Positions 45,060 through 55,991 of a DNA stretch of 64,000 bases are shown here, piece by piece. The DNA comes from Oceanobacter kriegii DSM 6294 (lineage in GTDB: Bacteria > Pseudomonadota > Gammaproteobacteria > Pseudomonadales > Oceanobacteraceae). The stretch spans positions 435,863-499,862 of the forward strand of contig NZ_KE383931.1 of assembly GCF_000422845.1 (NCBI RefSeq), given 5' to 3'. How positions within the stretch are numbered: position 1 is the stretch's first letter; each line of letters opens with the position of its first letter. Under the pieces are notes generated by a model. The model saw only the letters and a program-made list of their open reading frames with translations. It was not told the DNA's origin and searched no databases. A program made the position numbers and the translations under genes.

Positions 45060-45275
45060 GGGTTTCGTCCTTTGTCATAGCGTTTTGGGGTATTCAGTAC
45101 CGGCTCCCGCTTATTGTAGATGGGATGCTCGGCTCTGCTTGAGACCAATACTATGGAGAACAAAACCATAATTGAAATCAATAGATCGTATATCTGCAAT
45201 TCACATCGGAAATGTTATTCCTTGGTATGAACCGGTTATTACCAAAGTAGCGGTAAACAGCTCATTTCCTGCGAT

Positions 45276-46499
45276 TCAGCAATCGGCAATCAGACTTCGG
45301 GCGGCCACCCATGCGCTGGACCACGCCCACTGGAAGTTGAATCCACCCAAATGTCCTGTGACATCAACCACTTCTCCAATAAAGTAGAGACCTTCCACCT
45401 GCTTGCATTGCATGGTTTTGGAGGATAATTCGTCGGTATCCACCCCACCGAGCGCCACTTCCGCCGTGCGGTAGCCCTCGGTGCCTGAAGGTTTTACCTG
45501 CCATTTGTGCAGCGCATCTGCCAATGCGTCCATTTGCTGGCCATTGAGGCTCGCAAGCGTTGCGTCAGCCTGGAATGCCATCGCTGCCAGCCATTTATCG
45601 GCAATCGCCTGATTGAGCTTGTGGCTTAACCAGGTTTTCAACTGTTGTTTGGGATTACTGTGCTGGTCGGCACGCAGCTGCTCGGCGGCATCCAGTCCTG
45701 GCAGCAGGTCGATCTGCAAGCTATCGCCCGATTGCCAGTAACTGGATATCTGCAACATGGCCGGGCCACTGAGGCCCCGATGAGTAAACAGCATGTCATC
45801 AAGGAAGGATTGACCATTACAGCTCACGTCAACCCGACAGGCGTTGCCTGCCAAATCGATACACAACTGCTTCAACTGGCTGGTCAGGGTGAACGGCACC
45901 AACGCCGCTACCGGTTCATACACCTTGAGGCCAAAGTCTTTCGCCAGCTGAAAACCAAAACCCGTTGCTCCCAGTGTCGGAATGGATGGGCCACCAGTGG
46001 CGACCACCAGTTTATTGGCCACAACCGTCTCGGGGGGCTGATCAGGATTTCTAACCTGATGGGTAAGCAGCTCAAAGCGGCCGTCCTCACGTCTTGTCAC
46101 GGCATCAATGGCGGTCGACAAACGAATATATGCCCCTGCAACCTCGCATTCGTTCAGCAGCATATTGAGGATGTCGACGGCCTTGTTGTCACAAAACAGC
46201 TGACCGTCTTTTTTCTCGTGGTAAGGAATGCCGTACTGGTCAACCAGGGCAATGAAATCCCACTGGGTGTATTGGCTCAGTGCGGATTTGCAGAAATGTG
46301 GATTGTGGCTGAGATAACGGTTGGGCTCGACGTAGTAATTGGTGAAATTGCAGCGGCCGCCACCCGACATCAAAATCTTTTTGCCCGCCCGGTTGGCATG
46401 ATCCAGTACCAGCACCTGCTTGCCGGATGCGGCTGTCAATGCCGCACACATCAGGCCGGCGGCACCAGCGCCAATAACGACTACGTCAGTCTCTGTCAC
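45276..46499 (-). CDS. HI0933/YhiN-type FAD-dependent oxidoreductase
   Basis: A 407-residue flavoprotein of the BaiN/RdsA/HI0933 family. The N-terminal Rossmann motif VIGAGAAGLMCA binds FAD, GRCNFTNYY is the family hallmark, and ATGGPSIPTLGATGFG lies in the middle. The C-terminal FIGEVVDVTGHLGGFNFQWAWSSAW closes the FAD fold. The physiological reaction is not known in most members. The gene diverges from the PlsC-type acyltransferase gene, which starts 101 bases away. Confidence 0.9.
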   Translation of the reverse strand: MTETDVVVIGAGAAGLMCAALTAASGKQVLVLDHANRAGKKILMSGGGRCNFTNYYVEPNRYLSHNPHFCKSALSQYTQWDFIALVDQYGIPYHEKKDGQLFCDNKAVDILNMLLNECEVAGAYIRLSTAIDAVTRREDGRFELLTHQVRNPDQPPETVVANKLVVATGGPSIPTLGATGFGFQLAKDFGLKVYEPVAALVPFTLTSQLKQLCIDLAGNACRVDVSCNGQSFLDDMLFTHRGLSGPAMLQISSYWQSGDSLQIDLLPGLDAAEQLRADQHSNPKQQLKTWLSHKLNQAIADKWLAAMAFQADATLASLNGQQMDALADALHKWQVKPSGTEGYRTAEVALGGVDTDELSSKTMQCKQVEGLYFIGEVVDVTGHLGGFNFQWAWSSAWVAARSLIADC

Positions 46500-46599
46500 A
46501 GGGATTACCTTAATTCAGTTCATTGCATTGTTGGCGCTTGCCGCCCCTTCGATGGCTGGTATTATGCCAGCGATTCGATACCACGACGGGAAAGACGCT

Positions 46600-47406
46600 A
46601 TGGAGTTATTTGATCGCCAGGGACTACTGGAAGCGACCAAACTCTCCCCATTCAAATTGAATATGCTGCTGCGTTTGTTGAAAGGACCCACCATGGTTCG
46701 CATTTACGACAAACTGGAGCACAAGCAAGGCATCGACATGATCGAAGATTGCCTTGCCTACCTCGATATCAAACTGGACTACGACATCGACGCTTTGCGT
46801 AAGGTGATTCCGAAGGAAGGTCCATTTATTACGGTATCCAATCACCCGTTCGGGTTTCTTGATGGCGTGATCCTGCTGCTGATCATCTGCCGTATCCGGC
46901 CTGATTTTCGCGTGGTCGCCAATTTCCTGTTGAGCTACTTTGCGCCAATCTCAGACCTGTTCATCACCGTGAACCCGTTTGAAAACCGTGGCCCCAAAGG
47001 CATGGGCGGCATGCGTAAATCACTGGCGCAAATCAAGCAGGGCAAGGGCCTTGGGCTGTTCCCGGCGGGTGAAGTGTCCACCTGGTATCCGGGTCAGCAA
47101 GGCATTGCTGACAAGCAATGGCCGATTTCCAGCATGCGCCTGATTCGCAAGGCCAATGTGCCCGTCATCCCGGTATACTTCCACGGCTCCAACAGCCGCA
47201 GTTTTCACCTGCTGGGCAAAATCAATCCTGCCCTGCGCACCATGCGGATTCCGGCCGAGTTTCTGAAAAAGCGCCGTTCAACCATTCACATTGGGATTGG
47301 CGACGTGATCAGCCCGGACGTGATTGCCGCGACCGAGAATGATGAGGCGCTGCGCGATCTGGTGCGTGAGGCGACCTACTGTCAGCAGCAGAAATTTGAT
47401 CGCTGA
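46600..47406 (+). CDS. PlsC/OlsA-like lysophospholipid acyltransferase
   Basis: A 268-residue membrane-associated acyltransferase. The catalytic motif is SNHPFGFLDGVILL, with NHPFG-type spacing as in ornithine-lipid acyltransferases. GLGLFPAGEVSTWYP (the second PlsC block) and VPVIPVYFHGSNS follow. It probably acylates a lyso-lipid, whether lysophosphatidate or lyso-ornithine lipid, but no OlsB partner is next to it. I chose ATG 46600; longer frames extend to 46420 inside the divergent YhiN gene. It converges with rnhB, 11 bases between stops. Confidence 0.82.
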   Translation: MELFDRQGLLEATKLSPFKLNMLLRLLKGPTMVRIYDKLEHKQGIDMIEDCLAYLDIKLDYDIDALRKVIPKEGPFITVSNHPFGFLDGVILLLIICRIRPDFRVVANFLLSYFAPISDLFITVNPFENRGPKGMGGMRKSLAQIKQGKGLGLFPAGEVSTWYPGQQGIADKQWPISSMRLIRKANVPVIPVYFHGSNSRSFHLLGKINPALRTMRIPAEFLKKRRSTIHIGIGDVISPDVIAATENDEALRDLVREATYCQQQKFDR

Positions 47407-47417
47407 CCAGAACCCGC

Positions 47418-48023
47418 TTATTCAGATTCCAGTAACAGCTTCTTCACCGGCGCGTAACTGCGGCGGTGAATGGCGCATGGCCCAAGCGCCTGCAACGCTT
47501 CCAGATGCGCCTTGGTGCCATACCCCTTGTGTTTGGCAAAGCCGTAACCCGGGTATTGCTCTTCCATCTCCAGCATTTCACGGTCACGGGTGACCTTGGC
47601 CAGAATCGACGCTGCGGCAATGGCCATCACCTGACTATCGCCCTTGATGATGGCCGTCGCATCCATATCCAGTTCTGGTAGCTTGTTGCCGTCAATCAAG
47701 GCATGCTCCGGCTTGTCACCCAGACCTTCCACCGCACGGGTCATCGCCAGCATGCGGGCGTTGAGAATATTGATGTCGTCAATTTCTTCCACGGTCGAAC
47801 GGGCAATGGCAAAGTCTGCGGCCTTGGCCAGAATTTCGTCGTAGAGTGCCTCGCGGCGCTTTTCAGTCAGTTTCTTGGAGTCGTTCAGACCTTCAATCGG
47901 TCGGGCTGGGTCCAATACCACCGCCGCCGCCACGACATCGCCACACAAAGGGCCGGCGCCCGCTTCGTCAACGCCGCAATAACGCAGGCCCTGTTCGACC
48001 AGTTGTTGTTCCTGTTCAATCAT
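47418..48023 (-). CDS. rnhB: Ribonuclease HII
   Basis: Removes ribonucleotides misincorporated in DNA, 201 residues. The acidic active-site residues are seen in GVDEAGAGP (Asp, Glu), in HALIDGN (Asp) and further on; [22 protein letters not shown] and the KGYGT element are typical. Unusually, the GRG motif that reads the ribose at RNA-DNA junctions is GAG here ([10 protein letters not shown]). The start at 48023 (MIEQEQQ) is preferred over a longer frame at 48071. It is the last gene of the lpx cluster, where dnaE often follows; here a convergent gene does instead. Confidence 0.92.
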   Translation of the reverse strand: MIEQEQQLVEQGLRYCGVDEAGAGPLCGDVVAAAVVLDPARPIEGLNDSKKLTEKRREALYDEILAKAADFAIARSTVEEIDDINILNARMLAMTRAVEGLGDKPEHALIDGNKLPELDMDATAIIKGDSQVMAIAAASILAKVTRDREMLEMEEQYPGYGFAKHKGYGTKAHLEALQALGPCAIHRRSYAPVKKLLLESE

Positions 48024-48103
48024 GGGAATACCGCAAAGAGGAGATAAAGAAGAGTTCATCAGGACACACAAGCCGCTGCCTGAATGACCCGATGAGGATG
48101 GAA

Positions 48104-49240
48104 TCAGCCTTCGATCAATTCAATGATGGCGTTGGCTGCTTCTTCGTCGGCGCTGCGTTTCAGCTGACGATGGATAAACTGAAAGGTTTCATGCAGCTGA
48201 TGACGGGTTTGCTGGTCTTCCAGGTTGCGCATCATTTCTTCCGCCAGACGCACCGGCGTTGCTGCTTCCTGAAGAACTTCCGGCACTACCTGTCTGCCAG
48301 CCAGCAGATTAGGTAAGGCAATAAACGGTTGTTTCAGCATCCGCCGAAGCAGGAAGGCCGTAATCGCGTTCACCTTGTAGCTGACCACCATAGGGCGCTT
48401 CAGCAACATGGCTTCCAGCGTCGCCGTACCGGATGCCAGCAAAATCACGTCCGAAGCGGCCATGCATTGCTGCGACTGCCCCAGCACAATTTTCAGCGGC
48501 AGTTTCTCTGGCATTTCAGCCAGCTGGCTTTCCAATTGCTCGCGTCGTTCGACACTGGCCGCCGGAATCACAAACTGCAAATCGGAGCGTTGCTGCAACA
48601 TCAGCTGGGCGGTGTCCATAAACACCGGCCCCATACGATCCACTTCACCACCACGACTGCCCGGCATCAAACAGGCAATCGGCTTGCTGACGTCCAGCCC
48701 CAGCGCTTCGCGAGCCGGGGTTTTCGGGGTATCGAATGGGATTTTATCGGCCAGATGATGACCCACGAATCGCACCGGAATCTGGTGGTCTTCGTAGAAC
48801 TTGGCTTCAAACGGGAACAGCGTCAGCATCAGGTCAACGGCTTTGCCAACCTTGATAACGCGTTTTTGCCGCCAGGCCCAAACCGACGGGCTGACGTAAT
48901 GTACGGTCTTGATGCCTTTGGCCTTGAGCTTCTGCTCCAGCGTCAGGTTAAAGTCCGGGGCGTCGATGCCAATCATGACGTCGGGAGGATTATCGATCCA
49001 GCGACGGATCAGGCTCTTGCGGATTTTCAAAAGCTCGCCAAGGCGGCCCAGCACTTCCACAAGCCCCATCACCGACAGGCGCTCCATCGGATACAGGCTG
49101 TCAAAGCCATGCGCTTGCATCAAAGGACCACCGATGCCCTCGAAGGTGGCATCGGGGTACTTTTCCTTGAGTGCTTTCAGCAGGCCAGCACCCAGCATAT
49201 CGCCGGATGTCTCACCAACAACAATCGCAATCCGTTTCAC
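48104..49240 (-). CDS. lpxB: Lipid-A-disaccharide synthase
   Basis: A 378-residue GT19 glycosyltransferase that joins lipid X and UDP-2,3-diacylglucosamine on the inner face of the inner membrane. The N-terminus is [39 protein letters not shown]-like [24 protein letters not shown] and the [21 protein letters not shown] block are all diagnostic. It begins with GTG, overlapping the lpxA stop by one base. Follows lpxD-fabZ-lpxA as in other gammaproteobacteria. Confidence 0.97.
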   Translation of the reverse strand: MKRIAIVVGETSGDMLGAGLLKALKEKYPDATFEGIGGPLMQAHGFDSLYPMERLSVMGLVEVLGRLGELLKIRKSLIRRWIDNPPDVMIGIDAPDFNLTLEQKLKAKGIKTVHYVSPSVWAWRQKRVIKVGKAVDLMLTLFPFEAKFYEDHQIPVRFVGHHLADKIPFDTPKTPAREALGLDVSKPIACLMPGSRGGEVDRMGPVFMDTAQLMLQQRSDLQFVIPAASVERREQLESQLAEMPEKLPLKIVLGQSQQCMAASDVILLASGTATLEAMLLKRPMVVSYKVNAITAFLLRRMLKQPFIALPNLLAGRQVVPEVLQEAATPVRLAEEMMRNLEDQQTRHQLHETFQFIHRQLKRSADEEAANAIIELIEG

Positions 49241-50007
49241 TATCTGATGATTCCGCGGGTAGCAGCCTTAACACTGTCGACCAGCAGCTGGGCGGCTGAA
49301 TCAACTTCCAGAGTCTGCAGTTTTTCCAGCGCTTCGGCACTGGTCAGCCCCTGACGATAAACCACTTTGTAGGCGGTTTTCACTGCACTGATTTGCTCGG
49401 CCGTGAAACCACGACGACGCAAACCTTCGGAGTTAATACCGTGCGGTGTTGCCGGGTAACCCAGCGCCATAACATAGGCTGGAATGTCCTTCAGGACCAC
49501 AGTACCGGCACCCGCCATCACGTGGGCACCGATGCGGCAGAACTGATGAACCTGGGTGGCACCACCCAGAATGGCCCAGTCGTCGACGACTACGTGGCCA
49601 GCCAGATTGGTGTCGTTGGCAAAAATACAGTTGTCACCAATCACGCAGTCATGGGCAACGTGGACGTTGACCATAAACAGGTTATTGCTGCCAACCCGTG
49701 TTTCGCTGTTGTCCTGCACGGTACCGCGGTGAAAGGTGCAGCTTTCACGAATCACGTTGTTGTCGCCAATCACCAGACGGGTCGGCTCACCAGCGTATTT
49801 CTTGTCCTGGCACGCTTCGCCAATGGTCGCAAACTGGAAAATCCGGTTGCCCTTGCCGATGTGTGTCGGTCCCTGGATCACCACATGCGGTCCAATCACA
49901 CAACCTTCGCCAATCTCCACATCCGCACCCACAATGGAGTACGGGCCGATTTCTACGTTGTCGGCAATGCGGGCGGCTGGATCAATGATGGCCGTAGGAT
50001 GGATCAT
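49240..50007 (-). CDS. lpxA: UDP-N-acetylglucosamine acyltransferase
   Basis: First enzyme of lipid A synthesis, 255 residues, a left-handed parallel beta-helix of hexapeptide repeats ([21 protein letters not shown] and so on). The catalytic His lies in the [13 protein letters not shown] region, and the C-terminal helical bundle begins at LRRRGF. The start ATG 50007 overlaps the fabZ stop as ATGA; a longer frame to 50052 is rejected. The hexapeptide acyl-chain ruler residues cannot be assigned by eye. Confidence 0.97.
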   Translation of the reverse strand: MIHPTAIIDPAARIADNVEIGPYSIVGADVEIGEGCVIGPHVVIQGPTHIGKGNRIFQFATIGEACQDKKYAGEPTRLVIGDNNVIRESCTFHRGTVQDNSETRVGSNNLFMVNVHVAHDCVIGDNCIFANDTNLAGHVVVDDWAILGGATQVHQFCRIGAHVMAGAGTVVLKDIPAYVMALGYPATPHGINSEGLRRRGFTAEQISAVKTAYKVVYRQGLTSAEALEKLQTLEVDSAAQLLVDSVKAATRGIIR

Positions 50008-50471
50008 GCTGGCTCCATTACTCGTTCGGCACAGGTAATCAAAGCGGCGCAAGCCACTTCACCATCAACCAGAGAGCGACAATCGAACTTCCAGATACCA
50101 CGACGGCTGTTCACAAAGCGCGCTTCCAGAATCACCTGGTCACCCGGCACAATCGGACGCTTGAAACGGACGTTATCAGCACCGGCAAAGTAGTACAGCA
50201 TGTTCGGGTCGCGTTCGCCGCCCAGCATGGTCATACCCAGCAGACCTGCGGACTGTGCCATGGCTTCCAGCAGCAGTACGCCTGGCATCACCGGGTGGCC
50301 CGGGAAGTGACCATTGAAAAATTCTTCGTTAATGGTGACGTTCTTGAGGGCGCGGATCACCGGGCCTTCTTCGGCATCAAGGTCTACGTCATTGATACGG
50401 TCGACCAACAGGAATGGATAACGATGTGGCAAAAATTCCTGAACGGTCTGAATTGGTTGAGGGTACATCAA
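50004..50471 (-). CDS. fabZ: 3-hydroxyacyl-ACP dehydratase
   Basis: A 155-residue hot-dog fold dehydratase of fatty acid synthesis, using 3-hydroxyacyl-ACP that LpxA and LpxD also draw on. [25 protein letters not shown] holds the catalytic His and Glu, and [13 protein letters not shown] is the usual N-terminal block. Starts with an overlap of four bases to lpxD. Confidence 0.97.
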   Translation of the reverse strand: MMYPQPIQTVQEFLPHRYPFLLVDRINDVDLDAEEGPVIRALKNVTINEEFFNGHFPGHPVMPGVLLLEAMAQSAGLLGMTMLGGERDPNMLYYFAGADNVRFKRPIVPGDQVILEARFVNSRRGIWKFDCRSLVDGEVACAALITCAERVMEPA

Positions 50472-51490
50472 GCGTTACCTTCTTGGCTTTTCTCTAGTTT
50501 CTGCAGCCGCTTGGCTATTGAATCGAGCTGTTTAAATCGTGCAGCGTTACGACGCCACTGTTTTGCAGGCATATGCGATGTGCCCGATGCGTACACACCC
50601 GGCTCATCAATAGAATTCGTTACCAGTGTCATACCCATGATATGCACACCGTCGGCCAGGCTCATATGGCCAGCCAGACCTGCACCACCGGCGATGGTGC
50701 AGTGTTTACCCACTTTGGTGCTACCGGCAAGACCAACACAGCCTGCCATGGCGGTCCCTTCTCCGATTTCACAGTTGTGGGCAATCTGAATCAGGTTATC
50801 CAGAATAACATTATCGGCAATCACGGTATCGCCCAACGCACCACGGTCGATGCAGGTATTGGAACCGATTTCAACGTCATTACCAATGCGCACACCACCC
50901 AATTGGGCAATGCGTTCCCAGCGTCCCTGATCTGGCGCGTAGCCGAAACCATCGGCGCCAATAACGGTGCCGGATTGTACTCGAACACGGTGCCCAAGTG
51001 TTACCTGATAATAGAGAGTAACGTTGGGATTCAAGATACAGTTGTCGCCAATGACACAGTCGTCGCCAACCACACAGCAGGCGCCGATTTCGGTATCGGC
51101 ACCAATCACGGTGCGTTTGCCAATCACGGCATTGGGGCCAATAGAGACGTTTTCGCCAATCACCGCGCCCTCTTCAATCACAGCGGTCGGGTGAATGCTG
51201 CGGGAAGGGGCTGGACGGTTGTCGAACAACTGGGTGGTACGGGCGAAGGCCAGATACGGGTTGTCGGTGATCAACGCCACACCGGTAACCTGGTCGGCCA
51301 GTTCCGGCTTGATGATCACGGCACCCGCCGCCGTCACCGCCAGATCCTTTTGATAGGCTGGGTCGGACAGGAAGGCAACCTGCTCGCTGCTGGCAGCAGC
51401 CAGAGCAGCCACTCCCCGGATGACAAGGTTTCCATCACCGCGCAGTTCTGCGCCCAGATGGTCGGCAAGTTGGGAAGCGGTCAGCTCCAT
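50468..51490 (-). CDS. lpxD: UDP-3-O-acylglucosamine N-acyltransferase
   Basis: A 340-residue hexapeptide-repeat acyltransferase, third step of lipid A synthesis. The N-terminal domain (about 1-100) holds a [17 protein letters not shown] element. The beta-helix includes [11 protein letters not shown] and the catalytic His in [19 protein letters not shown]. The C-terminal helix ends in KRLQKLEKS. It follows skp by 39 bases and overlaps fabZ by four. Confidence 0.97.
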   Translation of the reverse strand: MELTASQLADHLGAELRGDGNLVIRGVAALAAASSEQVAFLSDPAYQKDLAVTAAGAVIIKPELADQVTGVALITDNPYLAFARTTQLFDNRPAPSRSIHPTAVIEEGAVIGENVSIGPNAVIGKRTVIGADTEIGACCVVGDDCVIGDNCILNPNVTLYYQVTLGHRVRVQSGTVIGADGFGYAPDQGRWERIAQLGGVRIGNDVEIGSNTCIDRGALGDTVIADNVILDNLIQIAHNCEIGEGTAMAGCVGLAGSTKVGKHCTIAGGAGLAGHMSLADGVHIMGMTLVTNSIDEPGVYASGTSHMPAKQWRRNAARFKQLDSIAKRLQKLEKSQEGNA

Positions 51491-51529
51491 TCGGTATTCC
51501 TTTTCAAATCAGGCAATCAGACCAGCTGA

Positions 51530-52021
51530 TTACTTTTTGTTCAAACGCTCAAGCAGTGGCTTGGTCAGGTCAACGGTCGGGTTGCTGTACACAACCGCAC
51601 CGGCCTGCAAGACAACATCGTACTTGCCGTCTTCAATAATCGCTTTCAGAACCTCTTCCAGCTCTGGCAGTTTGGAACGGAAGAACTGCTGACGCCAGGC
51701 CTGATCCTGTTTCTGCAGTTTTTCCATGTAGAACTGACGCTCACGGGCTTTTTCTTCAAAGTCCGCCGCCAGCTTGTCCAGTTCAGCCTGGCTCATGATG
51801 GCAGAGTCTTTTTCGCGCTTTTCACGCATCGCAACCAGCTGGCCTTCCAGGTCTTTCACCTTGCCAATGGCTTCCGCGTTGTCGGCTTCAAACTTTTTCG
51901 ATGCTTCCTTGGCATCGTCAGACAGGAACAGTGCACGTTCCATATCCACTACGCCAACCTTGGCTTCTGCCATCGCCAGTGGCGACAGCAGCGCAACCAT
52001 CATCAGTACAACAAAACGCAT
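51530..52021 (-). CDS. skp: Periplasmic chaperone Skp/OmpH
   Basis: A 163-residue trimeric chaperone that ferries unfolded outer-membrane proteins to BamA. The signal peptide (residues 1-20) ends MAEA before KVGVVDMERAL, the family's N-terminal strand. The long coiled-coil arms are rich in Lys, Glu, Gln and Arg (KVKDLEGQLVAMREKREKDS). Located between bamA and lpxD as is usual. Confidence 0.92.
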   Translation of the reverse strand: MRFVVLMMVALLSPLAMAEAKVGVVDMERALFLSDDAKEASKKFEADNAEAIGKVKDLEGQLVAMREKREKDSAIMSQAELDKLAADFEEKARERQFYMEKLQKQDQAWRQQFFRSKLPELEEVLKAIIEDGKYDVVLQAGAVVYSNPTVDLTKPLLERLNKK

Positions 52022-52056
52022 TCCGGTGCTCCTTAAACAAGCAGTAAATTAATTCG

Positions 52057-54615
52057 TTAGAAGACCTGACCCAGAGAGAACTCGAAGCCTTCTGTATCGT
52101 CGTTACGCTGATCGTTCAGCGGGATCGAATACACAAACGTCAACGGACCAATCGCCGTAATCCAGGTCACACCAATACCGGTACTCAAACGCATGTCCGA
52201 CAAATTAAAGCCGGTATCACAGTACGGATGGCTGGTCAGATTTGGCACGTCAGCGTCATTCGGGGTGTAACAGTAGTCCGTAAACGCATTACCGGCGTCG
52301 AAGAAGGCCACACTACGCAGTTGGCTGCGATCTTCAACAAACGGGAATGGGAAAATCAGTTCGAACGATGTTTCTGCCAGCATATTGCCACCCAGGGAAG
52401 CCGGGGACTCGTAATACGCCGGAGCCGTTTCAACCGAACCGTCGGTACCGGTCTTGTAGACAGGCTTGTACTGGCTGGAGTTCGAATGACTTTCAGCAGC
52501 ACCGTCTTCGTCGGTGGTGTACACCACGGTTGGCGCATCGCTGTCGTATACCGGACGACCCAGATCGTCGGTCTCGTACACTACGTCGCCATTGCTGTCG
52601 GTTTCGGCAACCGGCACTACGGTGTACTCAGGCAGACCTTTTGGTCCCAGGCTGTTGGAGCTGTAACCACGGATCGAACCCAGACCACCGGAGCGGTAGT
52701 TCTTGAAGAACGGCAGACGTTCGGTTTTGCCGTAGCCGTTGCCGTAACCCAACTCGGTACGGATGCGGAACGACCAGTCGCCAACAATCGGGAAATAATA
52801 GTTGGCGGTGTAGCCAATCTTGTAGGTGGTCAGGTCGCTGCCTGGCACGCCGATGTCGAGGGACAGTTTGTGTTCCATACCATCGGTCGGGAACATGCCT
52901 CGGTTGAGGCCATTGAAACGCCAGTTCAGACCCAGGGTGTATTCGTCGAAGTCGTCGCCATTTTCATCCAGGAACTCGAGGATTTCAGCCGGTACGGTTG
53001 AACCTTCAAACATGCGGGTATTGGTGTAGCCAACGCTGGCCGACAAACGCTGCTGACGGGAAATCGGGTAACCGAAGGTGACGTTACCGCCTTTGGCGTT
53101 GGTCTGGTAATCGCTGACGGTGCTAAGGCTTTCGTAGTCGGTTTCACGGTAGAACAGGTTAAAGCCACGGCTAACACCATGAATGGTGTAGTACGGGTCG
53201 TAGAACGAGAAGTTGTACGACTGCACGGTATTGTTTTTCTGAACACTCATGCTCATGCGGTTACCGGTGCCGAGGAAGTTATTCTGGCTGACACTGGCGC
53301 CCAGAATCATACCGCTGCCGCCGGCATAACCGATGTTGAAGTTGAGGCTGCCGTTGAGCTGCTCTTCAACGTTGTAGTTCACATCAATCAGGTCATCTTC
53401 ACCCGGAACAGATGGGGTATCGACGGTGACGGACTTGAAGAAGCCCAGCTGGTTCAGGCGGTTTTTACCGGCTTCAATCTTGTCGGTAGACGCCCAGCCG
53501 CCTTCCATCTGAACCATCTCACGACGCAGTACTTCGTCTTCGGTAGTTTCGTTACCGGTGATGTTGATGCTGCGCACGTAGGTGCGACGGCCCGGTTCAA
53601 CGAAGAAGGTGACGTCTACTTCCAGCGAGTCATCGTCTGGCGTCGGATTACCGTCAACCTTGGCAAAGGTGTAACCATCGTTACCCAACAAGCGAATCAT
53701 CGCCTCGCTGCTGGCAATCACCTTGCGGCGAGAGAAGGTCTCACCACTTTCAATCTTGTAGAGTTTGGTGAACTTGTCTTCATCCAGCACCAGATTACCG
53801 GCCAGCTTGATGTCACGAATGGTGTACACCTCGCCTTCGGACACACTGATGGTGATGTAAACACCGTCTTTTTCCGGCGCCAGAGAAACCTGGGTGGCTT
53901 CGATGTTAAAGCGCAGGTAACCGCGGTCGTAGTACCAGGAGCGCAGACTTTCGAGATCGGCGGTCAGTTTTTCGCGGGAGTATTTATTATCACCGGCGTA
54001 CCAGGACCAGAAGTTGGATTCCTGCAGAGTCAGCTGACCCAACAGCTCGTCGTCGGAAAACGCCTGGTTACCAACGATGTTGATATGGGCAATCTTGGCA
54101 ACGTTGCCCTCGTCTACCTTGATGGTCAGGCCAACACGGTTACGTGGCAGCGGCTCCACTTCGGTGGTGATTTTGGCGTCGTAGCGGCCCTGAATAACGT
54201 ACTGGCGCTCCAGTTCCAGCGCGATACGCTCCAGCGTCGAGCGCTTGAACACCATGCCTTCTGACAGACCCGCCGTCTTCAGGTTATCCAGCAGCACATC
54301 GTCGGGAATCGCAGAGTTACCGTCCAGCTCCAGCGAGGTGATGGTCGGCAGTTCAACCAATTGGAAAATCAGCACATTACCATCGCGGTACAACTGGATG
54401 TCGTTGAACAGCCCGGTTGCGAACAAACGGCTGGATACCGACGCCAGACGCTCACTGTCGACCGCATCGCCAACCGCAACAGGCAAACGTTCAAACACCG
54501 TACCGGCGGAGACCCGCTGCAAACCTTCCAGGCGAATGTCTTCAATAACAAAGGAATCCGCCAGAGCGGCAGAAGAAACCAGCCCCAGCACCAGGGTTAA
54601 AAACAGCGAGCGCAT
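52057..54615 (-). CDS. bamA: Outer membrane assembly factor BamA
   Basis: The central barrel of the BAM complex, 852 residues against 810 in E. coli. The signal peptide (1-19) ends AALA before DSFVIEDIRLEG. Five POTRA domains follow (about 20-420), then a 16-strand barrel. The conserved loop 6 motif is IRGY (VRGF in E. coli), followed by an unusually long acidic Ser/Thr/Asp segment (about residues 660-735). The final strand ends FSLGQVF with a terminal Phe, the beta-signal. It is 35 bases downstream of rseP and 35 upstream of skp. Confidence 0.96.
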   Translation of the reverse strand: MRSLFLTLVLGLVSSAALADSFVIEDIRLEGLQRVSAGTVFERLPVAVGDAVDSERLASVSSRLFATGLFNDIQLYRDGNVLIFQLVELPTITSLELDGNSAIPDDVLLDNLKTAGLSEGMVFKRSTLERIALELERQYVIQGRYDAKITTEVEPLPRNRVGLTIKVDEGNVAKIAHINIVGNQAFSDDELLGQLTLQESNFWSWYAGDNKYSREKLTADLESLRSWYYDRGYLRFNIEATQVSLAPEKDGVYITISVSEGEVYTIRDIKLAGNLVLDEDKFTKLYKIESGETFSRRKVIASSEAMIRLLGNDGYTFAKVDGNPTPDDDSLEVDVTFFVEPGRRTYVRSINITGNETTEDEVLRREMVQMEGGWASTDKIEAGKNRLNQLGFFKSVTVDTPSVPGEDDLIDVNYNVEEQLNGSLNFNIGYAGGSGMILGASVSQNNFLGTGNRMSMSVQKNNTVQSYNFSFYDPYYTIHGVSRGFNLFYRETDYESLSTVSDYQTNAKGGNVTFGYPISRQQRLSASVGYTNTRMFEGSTVPAEILEFLDENGDDFDEYTLGLNWRFNGLNRGMFPTDGMEHKLSLDIGVPGSDLTTYKIGYTANYYFPIVGDWSFRIRTELGYGNGYGKTERLPFFKNYRSGGLGSIRGYSSNSLGPKGLPEYTVVPVAETDSNGDVVYETDDLGRPVYDSDAPTVVYTTDEDGAAESHSNSSQYKPVYKTGTDGSVETAPAYYESPASLGGNMLAETSFELIFPFPFVEDRSQLRSVAFFDAGNAFTDYCYTPNDADVPNLTSHPYCDTGFNLSDMRLSTGIGVTWITAIGPLTFVYSIPLNDQRNDDTEGFEFSLGQVF

Positions 54616-54650
54616 GAAATACGTAAATCCAGTTTCGAGGCCCCGAGGGA

Positions 54651-55991
54651 TCAGAGCCGACCAATATCGTTGTAGAAAGCCACTGCCATCAGACTGAACA
54701 GCAGAAAAATCCCTACCTGCATGGCAACCGCCTGTACCCGTTCAGGTACCGGCTTGCCAATGATGCCCTCAATCGTATTGAACACAATATGACCACCATC
54801 CAGCATAGGCACTGGCAGCAGATTGAGAACGCCAAGCGAAACACTCAGCAAGGCGAGGAATTGAACAAAGGATTCAACCCCGCCCGACGCCGAAGCGCCG
54901 GCTACTTTAGCAATGGTGATTGGGCCACTCAAGTTCTTTACCGAGAGATCCCCAGCCAGCATTTTCCAGAGAGATTCCAGAGTAAAAACAATAAGATCCC
55001 ACGTTTTTGAGCAAGCTTTCAGAAACGCCGAGAACGGGTCCAGAGAGCTGGTACTGAGCCATGAAGACGGCACTTCCGGCTGTACCGTACCGACTCCGGC
55101 AAAGCCAGTGACTTCGCCATCGGCCTGTTCGCGGGAGCCCGGCGTCAGCTGCAATTCGATGGTACTGCCATCACGCTGAACGGTGGTCAGCAGGGTCTGA
55201 CCCGGGCTTTGCTGAACAATCCTGACCCAATCAAACCAATCCTTTACATCTTCGCCATCAACAGCAACCACCTTGTCACCCACTTGCAGACCGGCTTGCT
55301 CGGCGGCACTGTCTTCAACCACCGAACCAATCAGAGCCGGTACTTCCAGACGGCGAGGCTGAAACCCAAGACTGCCCATCAGGTCTGGCTGATCGGTGTC
55401 TGACTGCCAGTTTTCAATCGGCAGACTGACTTCTCGCACAATGCGGTTGCTGTCTTGCAGCGAAAGCTCAATCTGGCCGGTCTCGCCCAGATGGTCGATC
55501 AAACGCCAGTTCACGTCTTCCCAGGTTGAGGTTTCATGGCCATCGACCGCAACAATACGATCACCAGACTGCACACCGGCCTGCCAGGCAACCGAGTCCG
55601 GGGTAACGTCACCAATTTGCGAAATGACACCTGTGGTGCCGATGGCATACAACAGCCAATACACCACAATGGTAAAAATAAAGTTCGCGAAGGGACCGGC
55701 AGCCGCAATGAAATTACGCTGGGCGACGGTTTTGGAATTGAAACTTTCGTGGCGCAGGTTATCGGCCACCGGGGTTTCACGCTCGTCGAGCATTTTGACG
55801 TAGCCACCCAGCGGCAAAGGGGCCACCGAGTAGGCCGTGCCCAGTTTGTCCTTGACCTCAAACAGGGGTTTACCGAAACCGACGGAAAATCTCAGCACCT
55901 TGACGCCACAGCGACGAGCAGCCCAGAAATGGCCGTATTCATGCACCACCACCAACAGGCTGATGGCGACGATAAACCACAGGATTGTCAC
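54651..55991 (-). CDS. rseP: Site-2 protease RseP
   Basis: A 446-residue inner-membrane zinc metalloprotease that cleaves anti-sigma-E RseA. The active site HEYGH has His17, Glu18 and His21 in the first helix, and the third ligand lies in [10 protein letters not shown] near residue 395. Two PDZ domains (about 110-280) are visible through [18 protein letters not shown] and [18 protein letters not shown]. Overlaps ispC by four bases. It and BamA both serve envelope quality control. Confidence 0.96.
   Translation of the reverse strand: MTILWFIVAISLLVVVHEYGHFWAARRCGVKVLRFSVGFGKPLFEVKDKLGTAYSVAPLPLGGYVKMLDERETPVADNLRHESFNSKTVAQRNFIAAAGPFANFIFTIVVYWLLYAIGTTGVISQIGDVTPDSVAWQAGVQSGDRIVAVDGHETSTWEDVNWRLIDHLGETGQIELSLQDSNRIVREVSLPIENWQSDTDQPDLMGSLGFQPRRLEVPALIGSVVEDSAAEQAGLQVGDKVVAVDGEDVKDWFDWVRIVQQSPGQTLLTTVQRDGSTIELQLTPGSREQADGEVTGFAGVGTVQPEVPSSWLSTSSLDPFSAFLKACSKTWDLIVFTLESLWKMLAGDLSVKNLSGPITIAKVAGASASGGVESFVQFLALLSVSLGVLNLLPVPMLDGGHIVFNTIEGIIGKPVPERVQAVAMQVGIFLLFSLMAVAFYNDIGRL

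Noticed and set aside
43452-45080. 542-codon frame antisense to aceA
   Set aside because: Covers aceA entirely; highly expressed genes commonly leave such open antisense frames.
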